Both the position numbers and the translations under genes were made by a program. A stretch of 61,469 nt of DNA from Treponemataceae bacterium (GTDB lineage: Bacteria > Spirochaetota > Spirochaetia > Treponematales > Treponemataceae), in contig JAIKVO010000160.1 of assembly GCA_024685655.1 (NCBI GenBank), forward strand, positions 1 through 61,469. Reading direction: 5' to 3'. Of the stretch, positions 47,062 through 54,906 are shown piece after piece (the stretch's first letter is position 1; each line of letters opens with the position of its first letter). The notes below the pieces were generated by a model. That model did not search any database, was not told the origin of the DNA, and saw only the letters and a program-made list of their open reading frames with translations.

Positions 47062-49314
47062 TTATCCGCGCTCATGTTCCTTGTTATGGTTCTTCTTGTT
47101 TAGCTGTTCCTTGAGTCTCATGTTCTCCATTACGAGACGGTTGTTCTCGTCGCAAAGCTCATGGTTAGTGTCAATGATGCCGTCAAGCCTTCTGACAGCG
47201 TTCTTGAAGCCTTCGAGGACTCCGTTCCTGCACTCACGCTCTTTTCCGTTTACGTCGATTGTGAAAGGCTCCGTAAGAGGATTGCCGACAGAGTTCGAGT
47301 TTTTCTGAATCTGTGGACTGAACTGGCTTTCATAGATTTTTTTTGCGACATCAGAAATCTCATGCAGTTCCTCGTGCTCCGTATATTCGCGGATTTTCTC
47401 TACATCGCCTGATTTGAGGGCATGATAGAATTCTTGTGCCTCAAACTGCGCAAGCTCACGAGCGTCAAGATTGCTTTTTTCTGTATAATAGCCAAAAAAT
47501 TTCTGTTCGATTGCAGATTGCTTCCTGATTTCATCGTAAAAAGCGTGTCCGTCAGTGAAGATGTCCTTGACATCACCGAATTTCTCCAATATGCTGTTAG
47601 CAGATTCCAAGCAGCGTTCGTGCAGGGGACTCTGTACGACCTGACTGCTCACGTCAGCGACATTGATTCGCTGTTGGGCAATCAGGGCTTGGAGTTTTTC
47701 TTTGTTACCGTAAATCATCTTTCCCTGATTTATCCAGTTCAGCCAGTCAACGTTATCTTTTGGGAAAATAGTACGAATGGAAGAAACTTCAAGACCGTTT
47801 TTCTTCTGATTAAAATGAACACCTGCAAGAAAGTTTTTCCCGTCTTTCTCTAGATTCACGATTACATTCTGAGATTTGTTTCTGTCACCATAAGAAAAAA
47901 CGGCTATAGGAGTCTGTAATGCCTCGTCCAAACCGAAAATATCATTTACTTCAAAAGGATGAGATTTTAAATTTGACTTGAATTTAAGGCGAGAGCCTGA
48001 AAGCTCTATCCGCTGGTCTTTAGGGAAACCGCATTTCTGCAATATCTCGCCCGGAATGCCAAGATTGAAAACATGGCCTTCAGGAAGCTTTCCGTCTGTA
48101 TAGTCTGAGAGTTCTTTGTCAAACTGTGATTTTACTGTTTCAGTATCCTTGATTTGTCTATTATCTATCATGTTGTAAATTTGACCATCTTTTTGGACAT
48201 ATAATTGATTAGTCCGTACAAGTTCTATCGCTTCTTCTGTAGGACGCCAGAAATTGGTCAGAGGATTCCTTTCAAGGTAAGGGAGCTGCGGAACTTGACA
48301 GATTCGGAAAAGACGCTTATCATAATAAGGGTTGTGGCTATTCTGCCCTTTTTTGTGCGGATGAACTGCTTCAGCTGAACGCCCGATGCTATCCGGACGA
48401 TTTATTCGGTTAACTGCATCGGGTTCTTTTTTAATCAAATCAATGAATTTGCCTTTCTCTATGTCAGAAAGGCTCTGGTCATAATAAATATCACCGTTAT
48501 TTTTTTCTGTAAAAACGATTTTTGCTGTGTAATCAACATTATTTAACTTGATTCCTAAAGCATAGTAATAGAATTTCTTCAACTCTGGTTTTCTATGGTC
48601 ATCATTGTTCTCTGTTCCAATATAAATAGAAGAGCGGATAATTTCTGGTATATTATAAATACCTTCGATATGGCCAGGCTGGTAAAGATTATGTCTGCTC
48701 ACTTCCTTTATACCGGCAAAACTGAAATTATATGTTTTTCCGTCATCATTTATATGAAACTTGGGATTCTCGTATGGTGAAAGGTTGTTTTCGAGTCGAA
48801 TGTCATGAATCATTTCTTTGCCGAGAGCAACAACATAATTATTAAGTAACTTTATGTTCTTTTTGGAAGGGTTCTCCCGAAGTTCATTGATTTTGTCAGT
48901 AACATCCTCTCCATTAATTATAATGGAGCCGTCGATTGATAAGGGTTTGGATTTTTTGAGTTTTTCTATTCTGTTTATCTTTTCCCAATCACCGAATTGT
49001 CTTATAAACTCATCAGAATGTATATACTCATCATGGACGTTCTTTTGTTGTTCCATCTCAAGAAGCAACGTTACTATGGTGTCGTTATGAGACCTCATGT
49101 ATTCATGGCAGCATTCCTGTATCTGGTCGGTGTCTCCAAGAAAAGTCTCCATGAAGACATCTTTTCCGTCCGACCAGAAATATGCGCTTCTGCCGTAATC
49201 AGGATTAGAATTATGATAATAGATATAATCATCGAAATCTTTAGCTGATAAATGCGGGAACATCTGATTGAAGTCCGAGCCGCTTTTTGCGTTTGGATTT
49301 ATGATAAGTGCCAT
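47062..49314 (-). CDS. Polyvalent-type protein with LPD3-like and MuF-C-like domains and shared tail
   Basis: From ATG 49314 (AAGGAAA upstream) the protein is 750 aa. Around residues 105-115 it has FIRQFGDWEKI, a motif seen in polyvalent proteins. Residues about 195-290 (FSFAGIKEVSRH, KKFYYYALGIKLNNVDY) resemble the LPD3 domain. Residues about 415-540 (FNLGIPGEILQKCG, TPIAVFSYG, SSIRTIFPKDN) resemble the MuF C-terminal domain found in phage and conjugative-element effector proteins. The last 65 residues are the tail shared with both neighbours. It has no signal peptide. These families are thought to be delivered with element DNA and to act on host defence or nucleic acids; the exact activity is unknown. 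Confidence 0.65.
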   Translation of the reverse strand: MALIINPNAKSGSDFNQMFPHLSAKDFDDYIYYHNSNPDYGRSAYFWSDGKDVFMETFLGDTDQIQECCHEYMRSHNDTIVTLLLEMEQQKNVHDEYIHSDEFIRQFGDWEKINRIEKLKKSKPLSIDGSIIINGEDVTDKINELRENPSKKNIKLLNNYVVALGKEMIHDIRLENNLSPYENPKFHINDDGKTYNFSFAGIKEVSRHNLYQPGHIEGIYNIPEIIRSSIYIGTENNDDHRKPELKKFYYYALGIKLNNVDYTAKIVFTEKNNGDIYYDQSLSDIEKGKFIDLIKKEPDAVNRINRPDSIGRSAEAVHPHKKGQNSHNPYYDKRLFRICQVPQLPYLERNPLTNFWRPTEEAIELVRTNQLYVQKDGQIYNMIDNRQIKDTETVKSQFDKELSDYTDGKLPEGHVFNLGIPGEILQKCGFPKDQRIELSGSRLKFKSNLKSHPFEVNDIFGLDEALQTPIAVFSYGDRNKSQNVIVNLEKDGKNFLAGVHFNQKKNGLEVSSIRTIFPKDNVDWLNWINQGKMIYGNKEKLQALIAQQRINVADVSSQVVQSPLHERCLESANSILEKFGDVKDIFTDGHAFYDEIRKQSAIEQKFFGYYTEKSNLDARELAQFEAQEFYHALKSGDVEKIREYTEHEELHEISDVAKKIYESQFSPQIQKNSNSVGNPLTEPFTIDVNGKERECRNGVLEGFKNAVRRLDGIIDTNHELCDENNRLVMENMRLKEQLNKKNHNKEHERG

Positions 49315-49343
49315 GATGTTTTCCTTTTCCGTTACATTCCTTC

Positions 49344-49361
49344 TGCCGCAACATTGCGGCA
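49344..49361. promoter_or_regulatory. Perfect-arm palindrome in the gap before the 750-aa gene
   Basis: TGCCGCAA-CA-TTGCGGCA is 30 nt upstream of ATG 49314, in the gap after the MuF-C gene. On the minus strand it is followed by GAAGGA, as at 47025. Confidence 0.65.
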
Positions 49362-49378
49362 ATTTATATATCCGCGGT

Positions 49379-50743
49379 TTATCCGCGCTCATGTTCCGTG
49401 TTATGGTTCTTCTTGTTCAGCTGTTCCTTGAGACGCATGTTCTCCATCACGAGGCGGTTGTTCTCATCGCAAAGCTCGTGGTTCGTGTCTATTAAACTGT
49501 CAAGTTGCCTGACCGCGTTTTTGAATCCTTCGAGAACGCCGTTCTTACATTCCCGCTCTTTACCGTTAACTTCAATCTTCATATAATATTTAAGAGGATT
49601 GTTTGACTTTTCTTGTGATTGTGGTAATATATTGTAAGAAGCAATGACAGCTCCCACCTGAGCGTATATGCCGAGAAACTCAGGCGTGTCTCCGTACTGC
49701 GCGATTACCGCGTTTACGGATTCTGTCGCTTCTTTTTTTGTCTGGTTATTGTCATAGCCGGTGATAACATATCTGCCATTCTTGTCTTTTCCTATTACGG
49801 TTTTTATTCCTTTGTTATAAACTGCGAAATGTCCGCTATCCTCTTTAACGGCAGGGGCTTTGTCGATGTTGTCAACGGCGAGGAACAACACTGCGGAAGT
49901 TTCTTTCTTTGCCAGTTCCTCGTCCATTTGGATTTTCTTGTTTGTTACACGTTCCCGAATTCGATGGTCAATGAGATGGACAAGCCCTTCGTTCAATCCT
50001 CCGCGCTTAACACGTACATCTCCGTCCAATGTCGGATTCTTCCGGGTTATGACTTCACCGTTCTCAAGGATATCAGCAAGGTCAGACATAAGTTCTTTGT
50101 CTTTTTGAAGGTTGTGTTTAAATTTCTGATGATTAAGAAGAGATGATTTAGTGAGTAGAGTTTGATTCTCTGTATGAAGAATATCAAGTGGGAAATTAAC
50201 GCCTGTACGATTGCACCAGGCTTCTATTTTTCTGTCGTCAACATAACCGCAAAGACCGTCATTTGCCCATTTTTTAATTAAATCTGTACCGGAATTTACG
50301 ATAAAATTTATGCCATGACCTGAACGAATGTCTTGAATTTCTGAATTTATGTCTAAAACAATGCCAATCGGATTATTGTCTTTGAATATGTCGGTAAGTA
50401 CAAGCTTCGAATCAGATTTATTTTTTGAGGCTGCTTTCTCAAAATCAAAAACAAGGACAGGATTATACAGATTGAAAAGTGAATCCGATATTTCATCATA
50501 ATTGAGACCGTGGGTTTCTATGATTTTCTGAACGATAGAGACTGGCATTGTAACTTCAGTTAATTTGTTTCCAGTCTCTTGAAGGACTATAGGAGTCTTG
50601 CCTATTACGAAAAGGTCATTCGATGGATGAATACCTTTATTAATATATTTCTTAAGCGCAATGTTGAATTCCTGCGTATAATTATACCATTCCTCGGTCA
50701 AAGGCTCTACAAAGAAATCTCCTATGTTTTCTGTATTTTTCAT
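49379..50743 (-). CDS. MuF-C domain protein with nuclease-like region and shared tail
   Basis: In this 454-aa protein, residues about 45-145 match the MuF C-terminal pattern (LFVIGKTPIVLQETG, VTMPVSIVQKII, NPVLVFDFEKA, NPIGIVLDIN). Residues about 215-385 (GLNEGLVHLIDHR, SAVLFLAVDNI, AVYNKGIKTVIGKDKNGRYVITGY) look like a barnase/EndoU-type nuclease fold of the kind fused to polyvalent proteins, but catalytic residues cannot be assigned. The last 65 residues (VNGKERECKNGVLEGFKNAV onward) are nearly identical to the tail of the downstream protein, down to the final EHERG. It follows the ArdC-like gene across a terminator, so it may be expressed separately from it. Confidence 0.65.
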   Translation of the reverse strand: MKNTENIGDFFVEPLTEEWYNYTQEFNIALKKYINKGIHPSNDLFVIGKTPIVLQETGNKLTEVTMPVSIVQKIIETHGLNYDEISDSLFNLYNPVLVFDFEKAASKNKSDSKLVLTDIFKDNNPIGIVLDINSEIQDIRSGHGINFIVNSGTDLIKKWANDGLCGYVDDRKIEAWCNRTGVNFPLDILHTENQTLLTKSSLLNHQKFKHNLQKDKELMSDLADILENGEVITRKNPTLDGDVRVKRGGLNEGLVHLIDHRIRERVTNKKIQMDEELAKKETSAVLFLAVDNIDKAPAVKEDSGHFAVYNKGIKTVIGKDKNGRYVITGYDNNQTKKEATESVNAVIAQYGDTPEFLGIYAQVGAVIASYNILPQSQEKSNNPLKYYMKIEVNGKERECKNGVLEGFKNAVRQLDSLIDTNHELCDENNRLVMENMRLKEQLNKKNHNTEHERG

Positions 50744-50777
50744 AAATATAATTCTCTAAAAAGCTGTGAATAGATTG

Positions 50778-50832
50778 AAAAAAAGCTGCCCGGATGCATT
50801 TTCCCGGAGGAGTCGGAAAATCCCCGGACAGC
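50778..50832 (-). terminator. Intrinsic terminator after the ArdC-like gene
   Basis: On the minus strand an imperfect stem of about 18 bp (GCTG-CCGG-ATTTTCC arms) is followed by seven U. It separates the ArdC-like gene from the rest of the polyvalent operon. Confidence 0.75.
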
Positions 50833-50859
50833 CGACCTGAATCAATATCAATAAATAAG

Positions 50860-51705
50860 CTAGAATATTTCTGCCATACTTCTGTCTACGCGCCTGTCCT
50901 TCTTCTCAGGCTTCTTCTGCTCGACCTTGTTCTCCTGCTCCTTCTGCTTCGGAGAAAGGTCGATGTTGTTAGCCTTGGCGACTTCCTTGACCATATCGAC
51001 GCTCTTTTTGTCGCACTCGAAAAGGTAATCATGGAGAGGGCTTCCCTTCTCCTTGAAACGGTCGTGCTTGAACTGTTTGTCGCAGATCTCAGTCATTTTC
51101 TGCTTGAAAGCGTCCGTGACTTCCTGGGAGACTTTGACAGTAAGACCGCTCTTGGCGGCGGCGAGGTATGCTGGGAGATAATCGTCAGCTTTTGTAACCT
51201 CGATGATGATGCCCTCAAGCTTCTTCTTATCCTTGAGATGATTTTTCTCGGCGTATGCTGCTACTTTGTCTGGATGCTCGGACTGGTCGGCGAAGTACAG
51301 GGTTGATGTTGATATCTGCGTCTTGCCCTGCTCGTCCTTCTCGGCTTTCGCGAAATTGTACATGATTCCTTTCTCGCCCTGCTTCCTCTGCGTTCCAGCA
51401 GCCTTCATGTTCCATGCGTCGGAGACGACGTTGCTCTCGAATCCTCTCTCTGCTTTCATAATCTGGGCTGGAATAAGCGTCTGGGCAGGAAGAATGTAGC
51501 CTGTACGTGCGTTATAGATTGACTCCGGCGCGAGTACGCCGTCTTTCGGAAGAAGCGGGGAGGAAACGTTCTCTAAAGTTTCCTTGATGATTTTAGCGTT
51601 GTGATAAGGTATCACATTGCCGCTAAAATTTTTTGATGATGGTCTTACGTCGGCGGTTGTTGACTGGATTTCAGTGGTTTCTGATGACTTGATTTCTTCT
51701 GGCAT
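50860..51705 (-). CDS. ArdC-like ssDNA-binding/anti-restriction protein
   Basis: The start is ATG 51705 with AAGGAG upstream (the track start at 51756 is too early), giving 281 aa. The central region, IYNARTGYILPAQTLIPAQI, then DAWNMKAAGTQRKQGEKGIMYNF (about 70-125), resembles the N-terminal domain of ArdC (YNxxTGxxY...W.T..QA...G..V.KGEKG). ArdC binds single-stranded DNA and shields transferred DNA from restriction. The metallopeptidase domain typical of ArdC is absent; instead there is a Lys/Glu-rich C-terminal tail. A role as early anti-restriction protein fits its position as the first gene of the minus operon. Confidence 0.55.
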   Translation of the reverse strand: MPEEIKSSETTEIQSTTADVRPSSKNFSGNVIPYHNAKIIKETLENVSSPLLPKDGVLAPESIYNARTGYILPAQTLIPAQIMKAERGFESNVVSDAWNMKAAGTQRKQGEKGIMYNFAKAEKDEQGKTQISTSTLYFADQSEHPDKVAAYAEKNHLKDKKKLEGIIIEVTKADDYLPAYLAAAKSGLTVKVSQEVTDAFKQKMTEICDKQFKHDRFKEKGSPLHDYLFECDKKSVDMVKEVAKANNIDLSPKQKEQENKVEQKKPEKKDRRVDRSMAEIF

Positions 51706-51959
51706 TGTATTGCTCCTTGAATTACCTGGACACAAGCTCAAGAAAACACAGCTCAAAGAACGTAGGAGTGCTGTCCTTCGCTGGTGCTTTCCAGTAATAA
51801 TTTCCGCTCCGTACGGAGAGGATTAAAAGGCAACGGATATATTATTTTATTATTAATATTCGTTGTCTTAATATTAATAATAAGGTATTATTATAATAAT
51901 TGCAACATAAATATTAATAAATAAAAACAAAATCTTTTTTTTTCATGGGAGAGTACAGG
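51706..51959. promoter_or_regulatory. Divergent AT-rich control region with inverted repeats
   Basis: This 254-bp gap separates the minus operon from the plus-strand cargo genes. It contains the 12-bp palindrome CTCCGTACGGAG (51807-51818) and a very AT-rich stretch (about 51836-51945). Within that stretch is a perfect 12-bp inverted repeat, ATTATTAATATT/AATATTAATAAT (51849-51881, 9-nt spacer). Such a block could hold divergent promoters with an operator, or a melting region for replication. No gene is visible. Confidence 0.55.
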
Positions 51960-52463
51960 ATGCCGGAGCAGCAGTCGGTGAGCGTGGTTCAGCCGTATAA
52001 CGCGGAGTCTTCATACAAGATTTATTCGATGGGTTATCATCCTGAGCGGCCTGTATGGATCGGAGATGACAGGGAATATATCTGTTTCTCTTACCCTTGT
52101 GAGAGTGTCTTCTGCCTTTTCTACGAATATCACAGCGTATCAAGGCCGGTAAGACGCGCGTATATAGTCACGGCCAGGAATTGCGGTGGTAACGAACATA
52201 TAGAATTATGGAACATAACGCTTCCGGGAGTAAGAACTCCTGTACGGTGTCTGGCTGCTTTAATCGGTCATGGGTTTGACAATCTGCGCCGTGGGGTGAA
52301 ATACCTCAGTGAGAAAGACGGAAGGTGTTTCCTTCTCCCGGATTTGTTCTGGTACAGGTTCGCGGCTTTGGCTGAGTATGAAGGCAAAGAAAAAAGGAGA
52401 AGGACTCTCTGCCGGAGGGATGTTGACGAGTTCTGCATACGTTATACAGGGGGGACGGAGTGA
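51960..52463 (+). CDS. Hypothetical protein
   Basis: I take ATG 51960 (GGAGAG six bases upstream) rather than 51945, giving 167 aa. The protein is rich in Cys, Tyr and Arg. It has CESVFCLFYEYHSVSRPVRRAY in the middle and LFWYRFAALAEYEGKEKRRR near the C-terminus. No family is recognised. It overlaps the PilZ gene by 4 bp (GTGA), so the two are probably translated together and may form a pair. Confidence 0.5.
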   Translation: MPEQQSVSVVQPYNAESSYKIYSMGYHPERPVWIGDDREYICFSYPCESVFCLFYEYHSVSRPVRRAYIVTARNCGGNEHIELWNITLPGVRTPVRCLAALIGHGFDNLRRGVKYLSEKDGRCFLLPDLFWYRFAALAEYEGKEKRRRTLCRRDVDEFCIRYTGGTE

Positions 52464-53140
52464 AAGTGACAAAAGAAATGACTGACAGGCTCGGCATAAG
52501 GTCTATGACATTGCGTACGGAAGAGGGCGATGCCGCCTGCTGCCTCGTAAGGATAAAGGAAGGGCTGTGGTACATCAGGCACACGCCTTCGCTGATTGCG
52601 GACATGAGCGGTAGTAAATGTCCGTTTGTCATAGGAACGTCCGTGGATTCCTTGGACGGAACGGTAGTCGTCAGGGGTCAGGACGGAGACACTCTCATAA
52701 CGGAGCCGCCGGCCGGCGGAGAGGAAATGGGGGTGATAGTAAGCCGTCTTTCACAATACGAGAGGAACGAGGAGTTCGAGAGACGGCATGAGCTGCGTGT
52801 AAAGATCGGAATTGAGGGTGCATCTGATTTCGGTCTTGCGGGACCTGAGCAGTATGTGCTTACGGAGCCCGGGGAGCTTCCTTGCGTAATAGTGGACGCT
52901 TCGGTGCACGGAGTCCAGCTTCTCATGGAGAGCTGCCGTGCCCTAGCCTCTTCCCCGATACTAAAGCTAAAGGTGTCGTTCTCGTGCCCGTCGGACGAGA
53001 TAATCATGAGCCTTAACAAAGTGTACGCGCACGGAAAGGAAGCGGGCGGAAAGGTCTGGTCTTATGTATCATGCCAGATACTTGAGCCGGTGCACTTCGT
53101 GTGGCGTGAGCGCGTGCTCGCAATGTTGCGGACTGGTTGA
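52460..53140 (+). CDS. PilZ-domain (c-di-GMP-binding) protein
   Basis: This 226-aa protein starts with GTG 52460 behind a GGGGGGACGGAG stretch. The C-terminal half has both PilZ signatures: the RxxxR box (RRHELRVKIG, about residues 109-118) and DxSxxG (DASVHG, about 149-154). It should therefore bind cyclic di-GMP. The N-terminal part (about 1-100) resembles the beta-rich companion domain often found before PilZ. PilZ proteins are unusual on mobile elements. Here it may tie expression or transfer of the element to the host's c-di-GMP state, or alter host motility. Confidence 0.7.
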   Translation: MKVTKEMTDRLGIRSMTLRTEEGDAACCLVRIKEGLWYIRHTPSLIADMSGSKCPFVIGTSVDSLDGTVVVRGQDGDTLITEPPAGGEEMGVIVSRLSQYERNEEFERRHELRVKIGIEGASDFGLAGPEQYVLTEPGELPCVIVDASVHGVQLLMESCRALASSPILKLKVSFSCPSDEIIMSLNKVYAHGKEAGGKVWSYVSCQILEPVHFVWRERVLAMLRTG

Positions 53141-53154
53141 ATTTACGTTATAAT
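53119..53154 (+). promoter_or_regulatory. Promoter with palindromic operator for the HTH/PemK-like gene; leaderless start
   Basis: TTGCGG (53126-53131) and TATAAT (53149-53154) are 17 bp apart. The -35 box overlaps CGCAATGTTGCG (53119-53130), the core of the palindrome found between the polyvalent genes. The predicted transcription start coincides with ATG 53162, and there is no ribosome site, so the mRNA is probably leaderless. Confidence 0.6.
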
Positions 53155-53161
53155 ATACCGT

Positions 53162-53938
53162 ATGGAAAAGAAAGAGCAGCCGGATCCGAATGGGGATAAT
53201 GGCGAGAGAATGACATACGCGAGAAAAAGGCTTCTTGAAATCATAAGGAAGAGGAACCTGCGAGATTTCTGCGAGAGGAACGGGCTTTCAAACATAACGT
53301 ATTACAACCTTGCGTACGGTAAAATCCGTCCTACGTACAGGGTCATGTCAGAGTCATGCAACGTAATCCCGGTAATCGAGTGGCTTTTCTATACCGACGA
53401 GGAGCTTCCGTACGAGCCTGTGATTGTTCCTGTATGGAAAGGAACAGCTGATGGGAGCCTTTTATTCCAGAAACATTACGATGAATACATTCAGATACTG
53501 GAAAAATTCGGTATTGGCGAAAGCTCCGCGTTGAAGATTTTCGACAGCAGGAAAAACAATCCTGCTCCTGAGATTCTGCGGAGCGTATGCGAGATAGCGA
53601 ATCCGGTGGATTTTTTCCGGGATACGGAGGGAAAGTCGGAACCGGTTCAGAATTGCCAGGCGAAACGCGGCGATATCGTGATACTGGACGGAGAGCTTTA
53701 TTTCATAATCAGCATAAGAAAAAAAGAAGGATTATGTGCTTACATCGCTCCTGTGAGGAAAAAGGATTACGAAGACGGTATAAAGCTTGAGCGGACAAAG
53801 ACGAACGGAGTCGTCATACCGGAGATTGCCATGCATAAACTGTCGAAAAACCAGCAGGACGGCTACATTTATGTAGAGAGCTGTCCTGAAGATGTAACGG
53901 AAAAAGTGCTGAACATGTTCCGGCGGATAGTTCGGTAA
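53162..53938 (+). CDS. HTH protein with PemK/MazF-like C-terminal domain
   Basis: In this 258-aa protein, residues about 18-65 (YARKRLLEIIRKRNLRDFC, LSNITYYNLAYGKIRP) form a helix-turn-helix like XRE regulators. The C-terminal 95 residues begin KRGDIVILDG and end with NGVVIPEIAMHKLSKNQQDG...VTEKVLNMFRRI. This follows the order of MazF/PemK RNases (xRGDIVxxD, then GVVxxxQ, then a final helix), although the catalytic Arg and Ser/Thr positions are not clear. If correct, a DNA-binding regulator and an RNase-type toxin fold share one chain; it may instead be a catalytically dead sensor. It is transcribed from its own promoter. Confidence 0.5.
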   Translation: MEKKEQPDPNGDNGERMTYARKRLLEIIRKRNLRDFCERNGLSNITYYNLAYGKIRPTYRVMSESCNVIPVIEWLFYTDEELPYEPVIVPVWKGTADGSLLFQKHYDEYIQILEKFGIGESSALKIFDSRKNNPAPEILRSVCEIANPVDFFRDTEGKSEPVQNCQAKRGDIVILDGELYFIISIRKKEGLCAYIAPVRKKDYEDGIKLERTKTNGVVIPEIAMHKLSKNQQDGYIYVESCPEDVTEKVLNMFRRIVR

Positions 53939-53989
53939 GTTATCCGGGCGGAAAAAGCCCGGACAAAATATAATGTAAAGGAGATGAAT

Positions 53990-54538
53990 ATGAGAATGTT
54001 GAGGAAAGCGGTATTGACCGCAGTTGTCATGCTGCTGGTGGCAGCCGGAGTGTATGCAGAGAGCTACGCAGGATTCGAGGTGAAGGAAGGTTTAGGCGGT
54101 ACTAAAGTAATAGTTTTGAGGCTTTCTGAAGACTATTCGGATCCAACAGCAGGAAAGTACGAGGTAGAGTTTCCTGTTGAATATTACAAAGATTTGGAAA
54201 ATGAGTTAAAAATTATTGATAATTACATGAGTATGAATGAAGAAATTGTTCGTACATCCTTTGGTGATTCCGAGATGATTGAATTAATGACAAAATGTGA
54301 TGAAATATTAAAAGCGAAGAAAAACTATCTAACCGAAAATAATAATATAGCAATTTCATTTATGAAAAATGTTGAAAATGCTATGAATGGTTCAATTAAT
54401 TGTCTAATGATGATAAAAAGAGGTGCTACTTTTTTAATGATTGGAAATGCACTTACAAAAAATGAGAAAAATGTATTCTGTTCTATAATGGAAGCATTCC
54501 CTGCTATAGAATTCAAGAATCTCGGCTTAAAACTGTAA
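53990..54538 (+). CDS. Exported hypothetical protein
   Basis: The start is at ATG 53990 (AGGAG six bases upstream; 53984 overlaps that site), giving 182 aa. A signal peptide with cleavage after VYA is followed by a short beta-rich part and then mostly helical sequence (about 60-180). Base composition changes within the gene: the first 170 bp are GC-richer and the rest AT-rich, suggesting a composite origin. A hairpin (CCGGGC/GCCCGG, about 53944-53962) precedes it. The function is unknown. Confidence 0.55.
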   Translation: MRMLRKAVLTAVVMLLVAAGVYAESYAGFEVKEGLGGTKVIVLRLSEDYSDPTAGKYEVEFPVEYYKDLENELKIIDNYMSMNEEIVRTSFGDSEMIELMTKCDEILKAKKNYLTENNNIAISFMKNVENAMNGSINCLMMIKRGATFLMIGNALTKNEKNVFCSIMEAFPAIEFKNLGLKL

Positions 54539-54548
54539 TGCTAAACTC

Positions 54549-54571
54549 ACGGGTCAAAATTCCTGACCCGT
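54549..54571. repeat. 23-bp palindrome copy at the small-protein/kinase promoter
   Basis: A perfect-arm copy (ACGGGTCA-AAATTCC-TGACCCGT) lies in the 80-bp gap before the 95-aa gene. A TATAAT at 54583-54588 places a -35 region (TTCCTG, 54560-54565) inside the palindrome. A protein bound here would block that promoter. Confidence 0.75.
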
Positions 54572-54618
54572 GTAGTAGCGTATATAATAATAAAATTTAA
54601 TGAAAGGAGTCGGAAAAG

Positions 54619-54906
54619 ATGAAACATACGGAAAGCTACATCGATAACACAATAGAGACTCCTGAAAACATTCCAAAGAATATAAAGGCACTCCTGCAAG
54701 AGCTTCATAAGTGGGACGAATCTGGGCAGGAAGGAGCCGATGTTTTTTATTATGACCGCCTTGATGACCTGTGGGTCAATGCAAAAAACGCTGTTGCCGC
54801 CGGAGTGATGTCAAAGAAAGACTGGAAGACTATCGAGCAGAAATACTGGATTCATGCCGACATCGTTATGCAAAAGGAAGATAACAATGAAAATATACGA
54901 ACTTGA
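54619..54906 (+). CDS. Small partner protein of HipA-like kinase (pair 1)
   Basis: This 95-aa protein is acidic and probably helical. It resembles the 76-aa protein before the kinase at 59103: both have IPKNIK / LPKYLK, a central YYDRLDD / YYDGLRS, then an SKKD / SKEQ helix ending in KYW / KYL. It overlaps the kinase gene by 20 bp, with AAAGGAG upstream of its start. The arrangement suggests an antitoxin or chaperone for the kinase. It is not a DNA-binding HipB and does not look like HipS. Confidence 0.6.
   Translation: MKHTESYIDNTIETPENIPKNIKALLQELHKWDESGQEGADVFYYDRLDDLWVNAKNAVAAGVMSKKDWKTIEQKYWIHADIVMQKEDNNENIRT

Noticed and set aside
47010-47075. N-terminal extension MSADKP... of the ComM-like ORF
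   Set aside because: It overlaps the previous gene's last codons and reads through the palindrome and the ribosome site; the same peptide arises before the next gene by duplication of the spacer, so true starts are 47009 and 49314.
50860-51756. Longer start (51756) for the ArdC-like protein
   Set aside because: No ribosome site there, whereas ATG 51705 has AAGGAG at proper distance.
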